A stretch of 8,696 nucleotides of DNA from Bacteroidales bacterium. Lineage in GTDB: Bacteria > Bacteroidota > Bacteroidia > Bacteroidales > VadinHA17. The DNA lies in NCBI GenBank assembly GCA_012514255.1, contig JAAZAP010000021.1, forward strand, positions 1-8,696, written 5' to 3'. A program made the translations under genes and the position numbers. A model generated the notes under the pieces. The model had not been told where the DNA came from and searched no databases. It was given only the letters and a program-made list of their open reading frames with translations. Positions 1-6,897 of the stretch are shown here, piece after piece. Every line of letters begins with the position of its first letter. Within the stretch, counting starts at the first letter, position 1.

Positions 1-231
1 CACTCCCAGCTCCTTCAGCTGCGGGAGTCTCTCCTGCACCCCGGCGAAGGTGCCCTCTTCAGAGAACTGCCGGGTGTTGATTTCATAGAGAACCATGTTA
101 CGGGTCCATTCAGCATGCTGTACAGTGGTCTTCAGTGGTTCAATCACAGCAGCCGGTTTGGGCCGGCAGGCAACCATCAGTGCTGCTGCACCGATGCACA
201 GTAGGATAAGTTTAATAATGTGCTCTTTCAT
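1..231 (-). CDS. GH13 alpha-amylase, lipoprotein, N-terminal part only (cut by window edge)
   Basis: The first 77 codons are visible; the rest lies beyond the left edge. The start is the ATG at 229-231, 10 bp after the stop of the upstream GH13 gene, and it gives a proper export signal at once. Residues 1-22 are a lipoprotein signal: a short charged start (MKEH), a hydrophobic run, and a lipobox-like MVAC with the modifiable Cys at residue 22 (Met at -3 is a little unusual). No acidic run follows the Cys, so the Bacteroidota surface-export signal is not obvious and a periplasm-facing anchor is possible. After a short linker, the segment MVLYEINTRQFS (about residues 48-59) followed by a glycine and LPQLKELGV matches the first beta-strand and helix of the GH13 barrel as found in bacterial alpha-amylases. 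Catalytic motifs are outside the window. It is the last visible gene of the maltodextrin operon and probably hydrolyses alpha-1,4-glucans in the envelope. GH13 membership is fairly sure; exact specificity is not. Confidence 0.8.
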   Translation of the reverse strand, partial: MKEHIIKLILLCIGAAALMVACRPKPAAVIEPLKTTVQHAEWTRNMVLYEINTRQFSEEGTFAGVQERLPQLKELGV

Positions 232-241
232 AGTGATCAGG

Positions 242-2083
242 TTATTTAAGTTCAATAATCATTGCTGTTTCCGGGGCTATGATGAATGAGTTCAGGCCTT
301 CAATCTTTCTGCCTGTGATAATATCTGTTCCATGGGAGTATCCTTCCAGTGACTCGGCATATTTCTCACCGCTGATGGCACGGCTCTCCTTGCTGTTGGT
401 GTTGATGATCACCATTACACTCTCACTGCAGTTGTATCTGAAGTAGACATAAACTCCGTCGGCAGGTATATAGTGTTTCAGATTACCGGTATGGATCACC
501 TCCTTTGATTTTCTCCAGTTGAGTATCAGCCGGGTGAACGCCAGAGCCTCCTTCTCTTCGTCTGAAAGACCGGTGGTAGTAAAGACATTCTTCGTGTCAC
601 CGGGCCATCCACCGGGGAAATCCTCCCTCAGCCGCCCGTCACCAAGGCTCTTGTCGCCCTCCATCACTATCTCCGTACCGTAATAGAGCTGTGGGATACC
701 CCTTGTGGTCATAATGAAACTCAGTCCCATCTTGTATGCTGAGAGGCTTTTACCTGTCTGGGTGTAAAACCTTGTCATGTCATGGTTATCAAGAAAGATC
801 ACATTCCTGAGGGGCTCCGGGTAGAGATAGTCTTGCGAGAGGACGTTATAGAGCCTCGATAGTCCGTCCGTCGGGTTCAGTTTCCCCTCGAAGGCCCTGT
901 GAGAGGCAAAGCAAACAGGGAAGTCTGTCACTGAAGGCAGGTTGGAGCGGTAACCGTCGCTGTTTTTCTTGTTCAGCGCCCAGTAGGAGATCTGTGCCGG
1001 GTCATCATACCACACCTCGCCAACAATGAAGAAGCCGGGAAACTCCTCTTCAACCCTCTTTGCCCATCTTGCCATCATATCAGGGTGGGGGTAGGGGTAG
1101 GTATCCATCCTGATGCCGTCGAGGTCGCTGAAGGCTATCCACCAGAGGCTTGTCTGGATGAGGTATGTCTCAACCAGCGGGTTGCTCTGGTTCAGGTCAG
1201 GCATGGTCACGTCAAACCATCCCTTCTCCATCAGCATCCTGTCGCTCTCCGCGGCGTAAGGATCCATATAGGTAGAAGCACGGTAGTTGGTGCGGGTGAA
1301 TGTGTCAAACTGATGTATCCAGTCCTTCGATGGCAGGTCTTTCATCCACCAGTGGAATGAGCCTATATGGTTGAAAATCATATCCATGACCACCTTCATG
1401 CCTTTTTTGTGGGCTTCAGCCACCAGCTCCCGGAACTCCTCATTGGAACCATATCGCGGATCTGATCTGTAAAAATCAGTGGTAGAGTACCCATGGTATG
1501 ATGAGTGTTGCTGGTTGTTCTCCAGGAACGGATTGAGCCATATTCCTGTTACGCCCAGCCCGTGGAGGTAGTCAATATGATCAATTATCCCCCTCAGGTC
1601 TCCGCCGTGGCGGCCTCCGGGATTGTTACGGTTCAGCTGCTCAGTCATCCCTTCCACGTTATCGTTGGTGGTGTCTCCGTTTGCGAACCGGTCAGGCATC
1701 AGCAGATAGATAACGTCTGAGGAATTGAATCCTCTTGCCGGACCCACCGGCCTGGCAATAAGAGGCAGGTCATGTGTCATTTTCTTCTTCCCGCTGGTGA
1801 AAGAGAGCATCACCGTTCCAGGCTTCGCCATGCCGGAAATGAACAGGTTCACGAACAGGTAGTTCGGATTTTCGGTGCGCACAAGGGTTTTCACCTCTAC
1901 ACCCGGGTAGTTAGTCTTCACATCAAATGCTCCGATCCCTTTGCCGTAAACCATCAGCTGAAGGTTGCCGTTGGTCATGCCGGTGAACCAGGAGGGGGGA
2001 TCAACCTTTTCAATTACCTGTGAATGTGCCGGCAGCAGTGCCGTGAGCATCAGCAGGATCAATGCCTGTAGTGTTCTTTTCAT
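242..2083 (-). CDS. Periplasmic GH13 neopullulanase/cyclomaltodextrinase (SusA-like)
   Basis: A 613-residue secreted alpha-glucan hydrolase. Residues 1-21 form a signal peptide (KR start, hydrophobic LILLMLTALL, likely cut after AHS), with no lipobox, so it should be soluble in the periplasm. Residues about 22-115 resemble the N-terminal beta-sandwich of cyclomaltodextrinases (PPSWFTGM, LQLMVYGKGI). The barrel follows with all GH13 signatures: MPDRFANGD (129-137), region I DMIFNH (234-239), region V MPDLN (294-298), region II GIRMD with nucleophile Asp327, region III GEVW with acid/base Glu356, and region IV FLDNHD with Asp435. A C-terminal beta domain covers about 530-610. MPDLN and the domain order point to the neopullulanase/cyclomaltodextrinase group, like Bacteroides SusA. 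The ATG overlaps the GH65 stop as ATGA (4 bp), which implies translational coupling. It probably trims maltodextrins, perhaps also pullulan or cyclodextrins, to maltose for the operon's transporter. Intact; the family call is firm and the substrate range is inferred. Confidence 0.93.
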   Translation of the reverse strand: MKRTLQALILLMLTALLPAHSQVIEKVDPPSWFTGMTNGNLQLMVYGKGIGAFDVKTNYPGVEVKTLVRTENPNYLFVNLFISGMAKPGTVMLSFTSGKKKMTHDLPLIARPVGPARGFNSSDVIYLLMPDRFANGDTTNDNVEGMTEQLNRNNPGGRHGGDLRGIIDHIDYLHGLGVTGIWLNPFLENNQQHSSYHGYSTTDFYRSDPRYGSNEEFRELVAEAHKKGMKVVMDMIFNHIGSFHWWMKDLPSKDWIHQFDTFTRTNYRASTYMDPYAAESDRMLMEKGWFDVTMPDLNQSNPLVETYLIQTSLWWIAFSDLDGIRMDTYPYPHPDMMARWAKRVEEEFPGFFIVGEVWYDDPAQISYWALNKKNSDGYRSNLPSVTDFPVCFASHRAFEGKLNPTDGLSRLYNVLSQDYLYPEPLRNVIFLDNHDMTRFYTQTGKSLSAYKMGLSFIMTTRGIPQLYYGTEIVMEGDKSLGDGRLREDFPGGWPGDTKNVFTTTGLSDEEKEALAFTRLILNWRKSKEVIHTGNLKHYIPADGVYVYFRYNCSESVMVIINTNSKESRAISGEKYAESLEGYSHGTDIITGRKIEGLNSFIIAPETAMIIELK

Positions 2084-4395
2084 TGTTTCCCGAATCTTTT
2101 TTCTTCCCCCGGCTGCAATGTTACCTGCTCCCCGTAAACGGCAAGAGGGATGGCAGCCCCGGAGAGGTTGACAACGTTTACATCTCTGCCGTTAACCTCC
2201 ACCCTGAGGGGATTGTTTCTGTACCTGATAATAAACGAGTATGATTCCCATGCGGCGGGTATGACCGGGTTGAAACATACTCTGTCATTGCATATCCGCA
2301 TTCCGCCGAAGCCCTCCACTATAGCCAGCCATGTGCCGGCCATGCTGGTGATGTGCAAACCTTCCTTTACCTCATGGTTATAGTCGTCAAGATCCAGCCT
2401 TGCCGTCCGGAGGTAGAGGGTATAGGCTCTCTCAGTGTCATGGAGCCTTGCTGCCAGCACTGAATGGATGCTGGCAGAGAGTGACGACTCATGTACGCAG
2501 CGCGGCTCGTAAAAGTCGAAGTTGCGCCTGATAGTCTCTTCATTGAACTCTTCCTCAAAGAAGTAGATTCCCTGGAGCACGTCGGCCTGCTTGATGAATA
2601 CTGAACGCAGGATTCGATCCCACGACCAGTGCTGGTTAAGAGGCCTCACAGCCGGGTCAAGGTCATTCACCGTCTGCTGAACCTTGTCCATGAAACCGTC
2701 CTGCTGCAGGAAGATGCCGAGGTCATAATGCACCGGGAGGTAAATGTTGTCAATGATCTCCTTCCAGAGGCTCAGCTCGCATTGTGTGTCGAGGTGTGTG
2801 CGGCTGATCACCGAGTTGTACTTCACCTGGCTGACATTCTTTAACCACTCAAGCATTTCATGGGTGTATTTAAGTGTCCACCGGGCCAGGGTGTTGGTGT
2901 ACCAGTTGTTGTTGACATTATTCTCGTACTCGTTGGGGCCGGTGACGCCGAGGATGACGTACTTGTTCTTCTCCTGCGAGAAGGTACTGCGCTGTGCCCA
3001 AAAGCGGGAGATGGCTATGAGCACCTCGAGGCCGTACTCCGCAAGGTAATCCTGGTCACCCGTATGCCTTACATAGTTGTAGATGGCATACGCTATTGCC
3101 CCGTTGCGGTGTATCTCCTCAAAAGTTATCTCCCACTCGTTATGACACTCCTCGCCGTTCATGGTGACCATGGGGTACAGGGCAGCCCCTGCAGTGAATC
3201 CCAGCTTGCCGGCGTTCTCGATGGCCTTGCCTAGGTGTTTGTACCGGTACAGCAGCAGGTTGCGGGCTACGTGCGTATCTGCGGTACTTAGGTAAAAGGG
3301 GAAGGCAAATGCCTCTGTATCCCAGTAGGTGCTGCCGCCATACTTCTCACCGGTGAATCCCTTGGGACCGATGTTCAGCCGCGGATCCTCGCCGGTATAG
3401 GTCTGGTTAAGCTGGAAGATATTGAACCGTATTCCCTGCTGTGCAGCCATGTCACCCCGGATGACTATATCTCCATGCTCCCATTTCTTTTCCCAGGCCT
3501 TACGGTGGTCGGCAAGCATGACTTCAAATCCCTTCGCTGCGGCCTCGCCGGTGGCAGCCATTGCTTTCTCTGCCAGGCCTTCAGAGGGATGGTTGAATGA
3601 TGAAAGGACGGAAACGTATTTGGTTACGCTGAAGGTGTCACCGTCAATATATGGTGAGGTGAAGGTGCAGTGAGCCGTTTTGTCTGTTGTTGCAATGGAG
3701 GGTTTTTGTGTGGCTGGCTGCCCGTTGCGGGTGAACACGTTCTCCATGGCTGTTGCCACCACGAAGGCTGTCTTGCGTGTCTGAGCCACAACCACTGCCC
3801 TGGTGCCGTCGCTGGCTGACGACTCGTTCTCCCAGAACTTTTCGTCATAGTTGGCGTCTTCATTGTATACATCGGCATTCAGCCAGGGAATGATATCCAC
3901 TGTCCCGGCGCCTCCGGTGATACGGACGGTATAACTGACAGCTGCTTTTTCGGGTTCGTGCATTGAAAGAAATCGCTTTGCGCTAACCTCAATAACCCTT
4001 CCCGAGGGCATCACAGCCTCAAAGGTGCGGGTGAGCAGGCCCTGCTTCATGTCAAGCTCCCTGCGGAAGCTCCTGGGTGTGCATTTTGCCAGGTCAAGCT
4101 CCTCGCCGTCTACCCGTATCATTATGCCTATCCACGAGGGAGCGTTTGGCACTTTGGCAAAATATTCAGGGTAGCCGATCTTCCACCATCCCACAACAGT
4201 CTTGTCGGGGTAATAGACTCCCGCCACATATGATCCCTGCAGCGTATCACCCGAGTATGTCTCCTCAAAATTGGCCCTCTGTCCCATCATGCCGTTTCCC
4301 AGGGCAAAAATGCTCTCGGAGTCACGGGCCCTCGCGGGCTCAAACCGGGTCTCTATGATCTTCCACTCATCCGGCTGGAAACGTGTGTCACTCAT
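2080..4395 (-). CDS. GH65 disaccharide phosphorylase, probably maltose phosphorylase
   Basis: A 771-residue cytoplasmic enzyme (no signal peptide), full length for GH65. It should use inorganic phosphate to split maltose, with inversion, into glucose and beta-glucose-1-phosphate. The N-terminal beta-sandwich (about 1-270) begins with ESIFALGNGMMGQRANFEE, typical of the family. A helical linker leads to the (alpha/alpha)6 barrel (about 315-700), which contains YWDTEAF (357-363, sugar binding), the catalytic segment ECHNEWEITFEEIHRNG (416-432; general acid probably Glu422), GPNEYENNVNNNWYTN (486-501), KQADVLQ (602-608) and HESSLS (635-640); the last two contribute to the phosphate site. A small C-terminal beta domain ends the protein. 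GH65 also includes trehalose, kojibiose and nigerose phosphorylases, which differ mainly in the loop just before the catalytic Glu. Maltose is chosen because the neighbours are starch-type GH13 enzymes and beta-phosphoglucomutase lies 6 bp upstream. The ATG at 4393-4395 is used; no clear Shine-Dalgarno is seen. Confidence 0.92.
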   Translation of the reverse strand: MSDTRFQPDEWKIIETRFEPARARDSESIFALGNGMMGQRANFEETYSGDTLQGSYVAGVYYPDKTVVGWWKIGYPEYFAKVPNAPSWIGIMIRVDGEELDLAKCTPRSFRRELDMKQGLLTRTFEAVMPSGRVIEVSAKRFLSMHEPEKAAVSYTVRITGGAGTVDIIPWLNADVYNEDANYDEKFWENESSASDGTRAVVVAQTRKTAFVVATAMENVFTRNGQPATQKPSIATTDKTAHCTFTSPYIDGDTFSVTKYVSVLSSFNHPSEGLAEKAMAATGEAAAKGFEVMLADHRKAWEKKWEHGDIVIRGDMAAQQGIRFNIFQLNQTYTGEDPRLNIGPKGFTGEKYGGSTYWDTEAFAFPFYLSTADTHVARNLLLYRYKHLGKAIENAGKLGFTAGAALYPMVTMNGEECHNEWEITFEEIHRNGAIAYAIYNYVRHTGDQDYLAEYGLEVLIAISRFWAQRSTFSQEKNKYVILGVTGPNEYENNVNNNWYTNTLARWTLKYTHEMLEWLKNVSQVKYNSVISRTHLDTQCELSLWKEIIDNIYLPVHYDLGIFLQQDGFMDKVQQTVNDLDPAVRPLNQHWSWDRILRSVFIKQADVLQGIYFFEEEFNEETIRRNFDFYEPRCVHESSLSASIHSVLAARLHDTERAYTLYLRTARLDLDDYNHEVKEGLHITSMAGTWLAIVEGFGGMRICNDRVCFNPVIPAAWESYSFIIRYRNNPLRVEVNGRDVNVVNLSGAAIPLAVYGEQVTLQPGEEKRFGKQ

Positions 4396-4401
4396 CTCAA
4401 A

Positions 4402-5049
4402 CTATAGATTTGTCAATTGCTTAATGGTAATTTTTCGCAGGTCGGGGATGACCAGATCAGCCCTGCCCAGCAACTCCGGGCTTCCCACACCCACACACTT
4501 CATTCCTCCTGCAATGGCTGCCTCTATCCCTGCCTGGGCATCCTCGAAAACCACGCATGATGACGGAGACAGATTCATCTCTTCTGCCCCGCGCAGGAAG
4601 ACTTCGGGATCAGGCTTGGCTTTGTGTATTTTGTTGCCGTCAATGATTGCGTCGAACATGGGGCGCAGGCCTATGCTGTCAAGTATTGTACCGGCATTTT
4701 TGCTTGCCGATCCGATAGCTGTCAGTATGCCTTTCTTTCGCAGCGCCCTGAGCAGTTTTATGCTTCCGGGAAGGATCTCGTCAGGGGTCATGCCGGAGAT
4801 GAACTCCACGTACCATCCGTTCTTCCGGGCTGCAAGCCTCGCTTTCTCCTCTTCACTTGCAAAGATGCCTCCCTTGCTCAGGAGGATCTCGAGCGAAGCC
4901 ATGCGGCTGACTCCTTTCAGAGCCTCGTTATCTTCAAGGGTGAAGGTGAAACCCAGTTCTTTCGCCAGGCGCCGCCACGCCATGAAATGGTATTTCGCAG
5001 TGTCAACAATTACCCCGTCGAGGTCAAAGATACATCCCCTCAGATCCAT
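4402..5049 (-). CDS. pgmB: Beta-phosphoglucomutase (HAD family)
   Basis: A 215-residue cytoplasmic HAD-superfamily enzyme, close to the usual length of about 220. It converts beta-glucose-1-phosphate, the product of the neighbouring GH65 phosphorylase, into glucose-6-phosphate through beta-glucose-1,6-bisphosphate. Motif I is FDLDGVIVDT (8-17), with phosphorylated nucleophile Asp9 and acid/base Asp11; His21 follows. The cap domain carries LKGVSR (44-49) with Lys45 and Arg49. Motif II is IGSASKN (112-118) with Ser114, motif III is KAKPDP with Lys145, and motif IV is VFEDAQAG with Glu169 and Asp170. These cap and core positions fit the well-studied Lactococcus lactis enzyme almost number for number, which separates it from generic HAD phosphatases. 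It lies 2 bp after the transporter and 6 bp before GH65. It is the only gene in the operon with a strong Shine-Dalgarno, which lies inside the end of the transporter gene. No defects seen. Confidence 0.95.
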   Translation of the reverse strand: MDLRGCIFDLDGVIVDTAKYHFMAWRRLAKELGFTFTLEDNEALKGVSRMASLEILLSKGGIFASEEEKARLAARKNGWYVEFISGMTPDEILPGSIKLLRALRKKGILTAIGSASKNAGTILDSIGLRPMFDAIIDGNKIHKAKPDPEVFLRGAEEMNLSPSSCVVFEDAQAGIEAAIAGGMKCVGVGSPELLGRADLVIPDLRKITIKQLTNL

Positions 5050-5051
5050 AC

Positions 5052-6620
5052 CTACCTCCTGTCATCAATGTCTTTAACGAACTTCACCGAGAGCGCTGCG
5101 ATGATCATTGAGATACCTCCGGTGACCAGCGCCAGCATTGTGTTGCCGTGGAAAAGATGTTTGACCATGCTTCCCAGGATGCTTGCAGCAAGTATCTGTG
5201 GGATGACGATGAAGAAATTGAAGATACCCATGTAGATCCCCATCTTGTTATGCGGTAGTGAGCCGGTAAGGATGGCATAGGGCATAGAAAGGATGCTTGC
5301 CCATGCCAGACCTATGCCAAGCATGGGAAGGATAAGCATATTCGGTGTGTTGATGAGAGTGATTGACATCAGGCTCAGACCACCTACAAGAAGACATATG
5401 GCGTGGGTAATCTTGCGGGAGGTTGCTTTTGCCAGTACCGGCAGCAGGAATGCCACCACCGCGGCAAAGCCGTTGTAGACGCCAAAGAGCACTCCCACCC
5501 AGTTGGCTCCCTCATTGTAGGCGAGTGAGGCGGTGTCACTGGTACCGTAGATCTTTGAGGTGACAGCCGAAGTGGTGTATATCCAGAGAGAGAAGAGCGC
5601 AAACCATGTAAAAAATTGAACAACAGCAAGTTGAGCCATTGTTGCAGGCATGTGCTTGAGATCGGTCAGGATGCTGTTAAGGCCGTTGCCGCCTCTGCCG
5701 CCCGATTTCAGCAAGCCCGCAATGATCTGCAGCAATCCGAATAGGGCAATGCCGCCGGTGACCACGTAGAGCTCCTTCTCAAGGTTGACCCTGGAGAGAA
5801 CCAATGTGAGCACGAGGCCTGCCGCAAGCCAGATAATCCCCGGGCGGTAGAAATTGACATCCCGGTGGGTGTCTGCAGTGACAGCATTGTCCGGTTCAGG
5901 TGTGGCAGAAACGGTGGTTGTCTCTTCTGCCACTTCGCCACGGGCGATGCGCTCACCCTTCTCAAACTCCTCAAGCTCAGCGGGAGAATACTCCTTTGTG
6001 CGTATTATGGTCCATAGTACAGCCAGCAGCAATACTACAGCCCCGATGTAGAACGATAGCTTCAGGTTAAAGGGTATCAGCTTGTCCTCGGCAGGCACCT
6101 CAGGCACATTGAACCAGTGCGCCAGCATCCAGGGCAGGAAGCTGCCAATTACCGCTCCCACGCCAATGAAGAAACTCTGCATGGCAAATCCGGTTGTTCG
6201 CTGTTCAGATGAGAGCATGTCACCGACAAATGCCCTGAAAGGCTCCATGGAGATATTTATCGAGGCATCCATGATCCAGAGCATCACCGTGGCAAAGATC
6301 CACGTTGGCGAGTTGGTAATGATGGCCAATGCCAGGGAGGCAAGGATAGCTCCGGTGAGGAAATAGGGACGCCGGCGCCCCAGCCTGTTCCACGTGCGGT
6401 CACTCATGTGACCCACTATCGGCTGTACCAGGAGACCCGTCACCGGTGCCGCTATCCAGAGGATTGGAATATTGTCAATCTCGGCCCCGAGGGTCTGAAA
6501 AATACGGCTCACATTGCCGTTCTGAAGGGCAAAACCAAACTGGATGCCCAGAAAACCAAAGCTCATGTTCCATATCTGCCAGCGGGAGAGCCTCGGCTTG
6601 CGTCTGTAGATCACATTCAT
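5052..6620 (-). CDS. MFS sugar transporter (SLC45/GPH-like), probable maltose permease
   Basis: A 522-residue inner-membrane protein, first gene of the operon, inferred to import maltose or short maltodextrins by cation symport. The N-terminus is basic (RRKPRLSRWQIWNMS) and is followed by the aromatic and glycine-rich first helix (FGFLGIQFGFALQ). The loop between helices 2 and 3 carries the MFS signature GHMSDRTWNRLGRRRPY (70-86), the form seen in SLC45-type sucrose/maltose carriers. Hydrophobic segments lie at about 20-34, 51-69, 86-103, 106-122, 147-168, 188-206, 260-276, 284-304, 328-348, 372-395, 405-422, 427-451, 460-484 and 494-515. That is 14 rather than 12, because a pair sits between the canonical helices 6 and 7 after a charged, Glu- and Thr-rich loop (207-257). 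The start ATG at 6618-6620 gives the complete first helix. The protein ends in DDRR, whose Arg codons double as the next gene's ribosome site. The family is firm; substrate is inferred from the operon. Confidence 0.88.
   Translation of the reverse strand: MNVIYRRKPRLSRWQIWNMSFGFLGIQFGFALQNGNVSRIFQTLGAEIDNIPILWIAAPVTGLLVQPIVGHMSDRTWNRLGRRRPYFLTGAILASLALAIITNSPTWIFATVMLWIMDASINISMEPFRAFVGDMLSSEQRTTGFAMQSFFIGVGAVIGSFLPWMLAHWFNVPEVPAEDKLIPFNLKLSFYIGAVVLLLAVLWTIIRTKEYSPAELEEFEKGERIARGEVAEETTTVSATPEPDNAVTADTHRDVNFYRPGIIWLAAGLVLTLVLSRVNLEKELYVVTGGIALFGLLQIIAGLLKSGGRGGNGLNSILTDLKHMPATMAQLAVVQFFTWFALFSLWIYTTSAVTSKIYGTSDTASLAYNEGANWVGVLFGVYNGFAAVVAFLLPVLAKATSRKITHAICLLVGGLSLMSITLINTPNMLILPMLGIGLAWASILSMPYAILTGSLPHNKMGIYMGIFNFFIVIPQILAASILGSMVKHLFHGNTMLALVTGGISMIIAALSVKFVKDIDDRR
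5055..5060 (-). promoter_or_regulatory. Strong Shine-Dalgarno (AGGAGG) of the beta-phosphoglucomutase gene
   Basis: On the minus strand AGGAGG lies 5 nt before the ATG at 5047-5049. The same six bases are the last two codons of the transporter gene (Arg-Arg, AGG AGG), and its TAG stop sits in the spacer. The site fixes the mutase start and suggests that ribosomes finishing the transporter re-initiate here. No comparable Shine-Dalgarno precedes the other genes in the window, in line with the weak use of such sites known in Bacteroidota. Confidence 0.8.
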
Positions 6621-6665
6621 TGTATGTTAGCTGTTAGTTTTATTACCCTGTTCCGTTAACCTATT

Positions 6666-6695
6666 CAAAATTAGTCGAAAATCCGGATTTACAAT
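6666..6695 (-). promoter_or_regulatory. Candidate promoter of the maltose operon
   Basis: On the minus strand 6666-6673 reads TAATTTTG, a full match to the Bacteroidota -7 element TAnnTTTG. Upstream, ATTG at 6692-6695 is a 3-of-4 match to the -33 element TTTG, with an 18-bp spacer, slightly shorter than the usual 19-21. Transcription would start near 6660, leaving a leader of about 40 nt before the transporter ATG at 6620. This is a consensus match only, with no experimental support. Confidence 0.5.
6679..6690. promoter_or_regulatory. Perfect 12-bp palindrome in the operon promoter spacer (operator candidate)
   Basis: AAATCCGGATTT is fully self-complementary and is centred between 6684 and 6685. 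It falls between the proposed -7 (6666-6673) and -33 (6692-6695) elements of the minus-strand promoter, a classic place for a repressor to block RNA polymerase. The cognate regulator is unknown and none is encoded in the window. Confidence 0.4.
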
Positions 6696-6751
6696 ACCCT
6701 CCGAGAGCTTCTAAACGCTGATTTTTCGGGCATTTGCGCCGTATCATATAT

Positions 6752-6765
6752 TTCAAACGTTTTCG
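6752..6765. promoter_or_regulatory. LacI-family-like operator candidate
   Basis: The sequence TTCAAACGTTTTCG has a perfect 8-bp core, AAACGTTT, centred on CG at 6758-6759. Against the general LacI-family pattern TGnAAnCGnTTnCA it matches 8 of the 10 fixed positions; the misses are the G on the left and the final A. It lies about 57 bp upstream of the operon's -33 element and about 70 bp upstream of the fumarase -33 element, so it could serve either gene. LacI-type regulators are known partners of maltose operons in Bacteroidota, but this site is a pattern match only. Confidence 0.35.
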
Positions 6766-6811
6766 GCCTGAGACATAAATTTTATGATCCCGACTTATTT
6801 AGACGTAGTAT

Positions 6812-6823
6812 AAATAATTATTT
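6812..6823. promoter_or_regulatory. AT-rich 12-bp palindrome upstream of the fumarase promoter
   Basis: AAATAATTATTT is fully self-complementary and lies 12 bp upstream of the proposed fumarase -33 element. It could bind a regulator or act as an UP-like element. Its pure A/T content makes chance occurrence more likely than for the GC-containing palindrome at 6679-6690. A looser inverted repeat, CATAAA and TTTATG around a single T, lies nearby at 6774-6786. Confidence 0.25.
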
Positions 6824-6835
6824 TTCCTGTTGCCG

Positions 6836-6867
6836 CTTGCCTGCTGCCTGTCAGCTTCCTATATTTG
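6836..6867 (+). promoter_or_regulatory. Candidate promoter of the fumarase gene
   Basis: TATATTTG at 6860-6867 matches the Bacteroidota -7 element TAnnTTTG exactly. CTTG at 6836-6839 matches the -33 TTTG in 3 of 4 bases, and the spacer is 20 bp, within the normal 19-21. Transcription would start near 6874, giving a leader of about 24 nt. There is no Shine-Dalgarno before the ATG, only an A-rich stretch (AAAGAATAAAAATC), which is normal for this phylum. Confidence 0.65.
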
Positions 6868-6897
6868 ATACCATATAGCCCCTAAAGAATAAAAATC

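Noticed and set aside
4402..5049. Generic HAD phosphatase (e.g. phosphoglycolate phosphatase) instead of beta-phosphoglucomutase
   Set aside because: The LKGVSR cap motif, SASKN motif and KAKPDP together with the GH65 neighbour are specific for beta-phosphoglucomutase.
4271..5077. Long plus-strand open frame (268 codons) opposite the start of GH65 and the mutase gene
   Set aside because: It lies antisense across two genes with intact catalytic motifs and resembles no family; it is a codon-bias shadow.
6747..6754. Second plus-strand -7 element (TATATTTC)
   Set aside because: The last base does not fit TAnnTTTG and no -33 element lies at the right distance; the TTTG at 6733-6736 is only 10 bp away.
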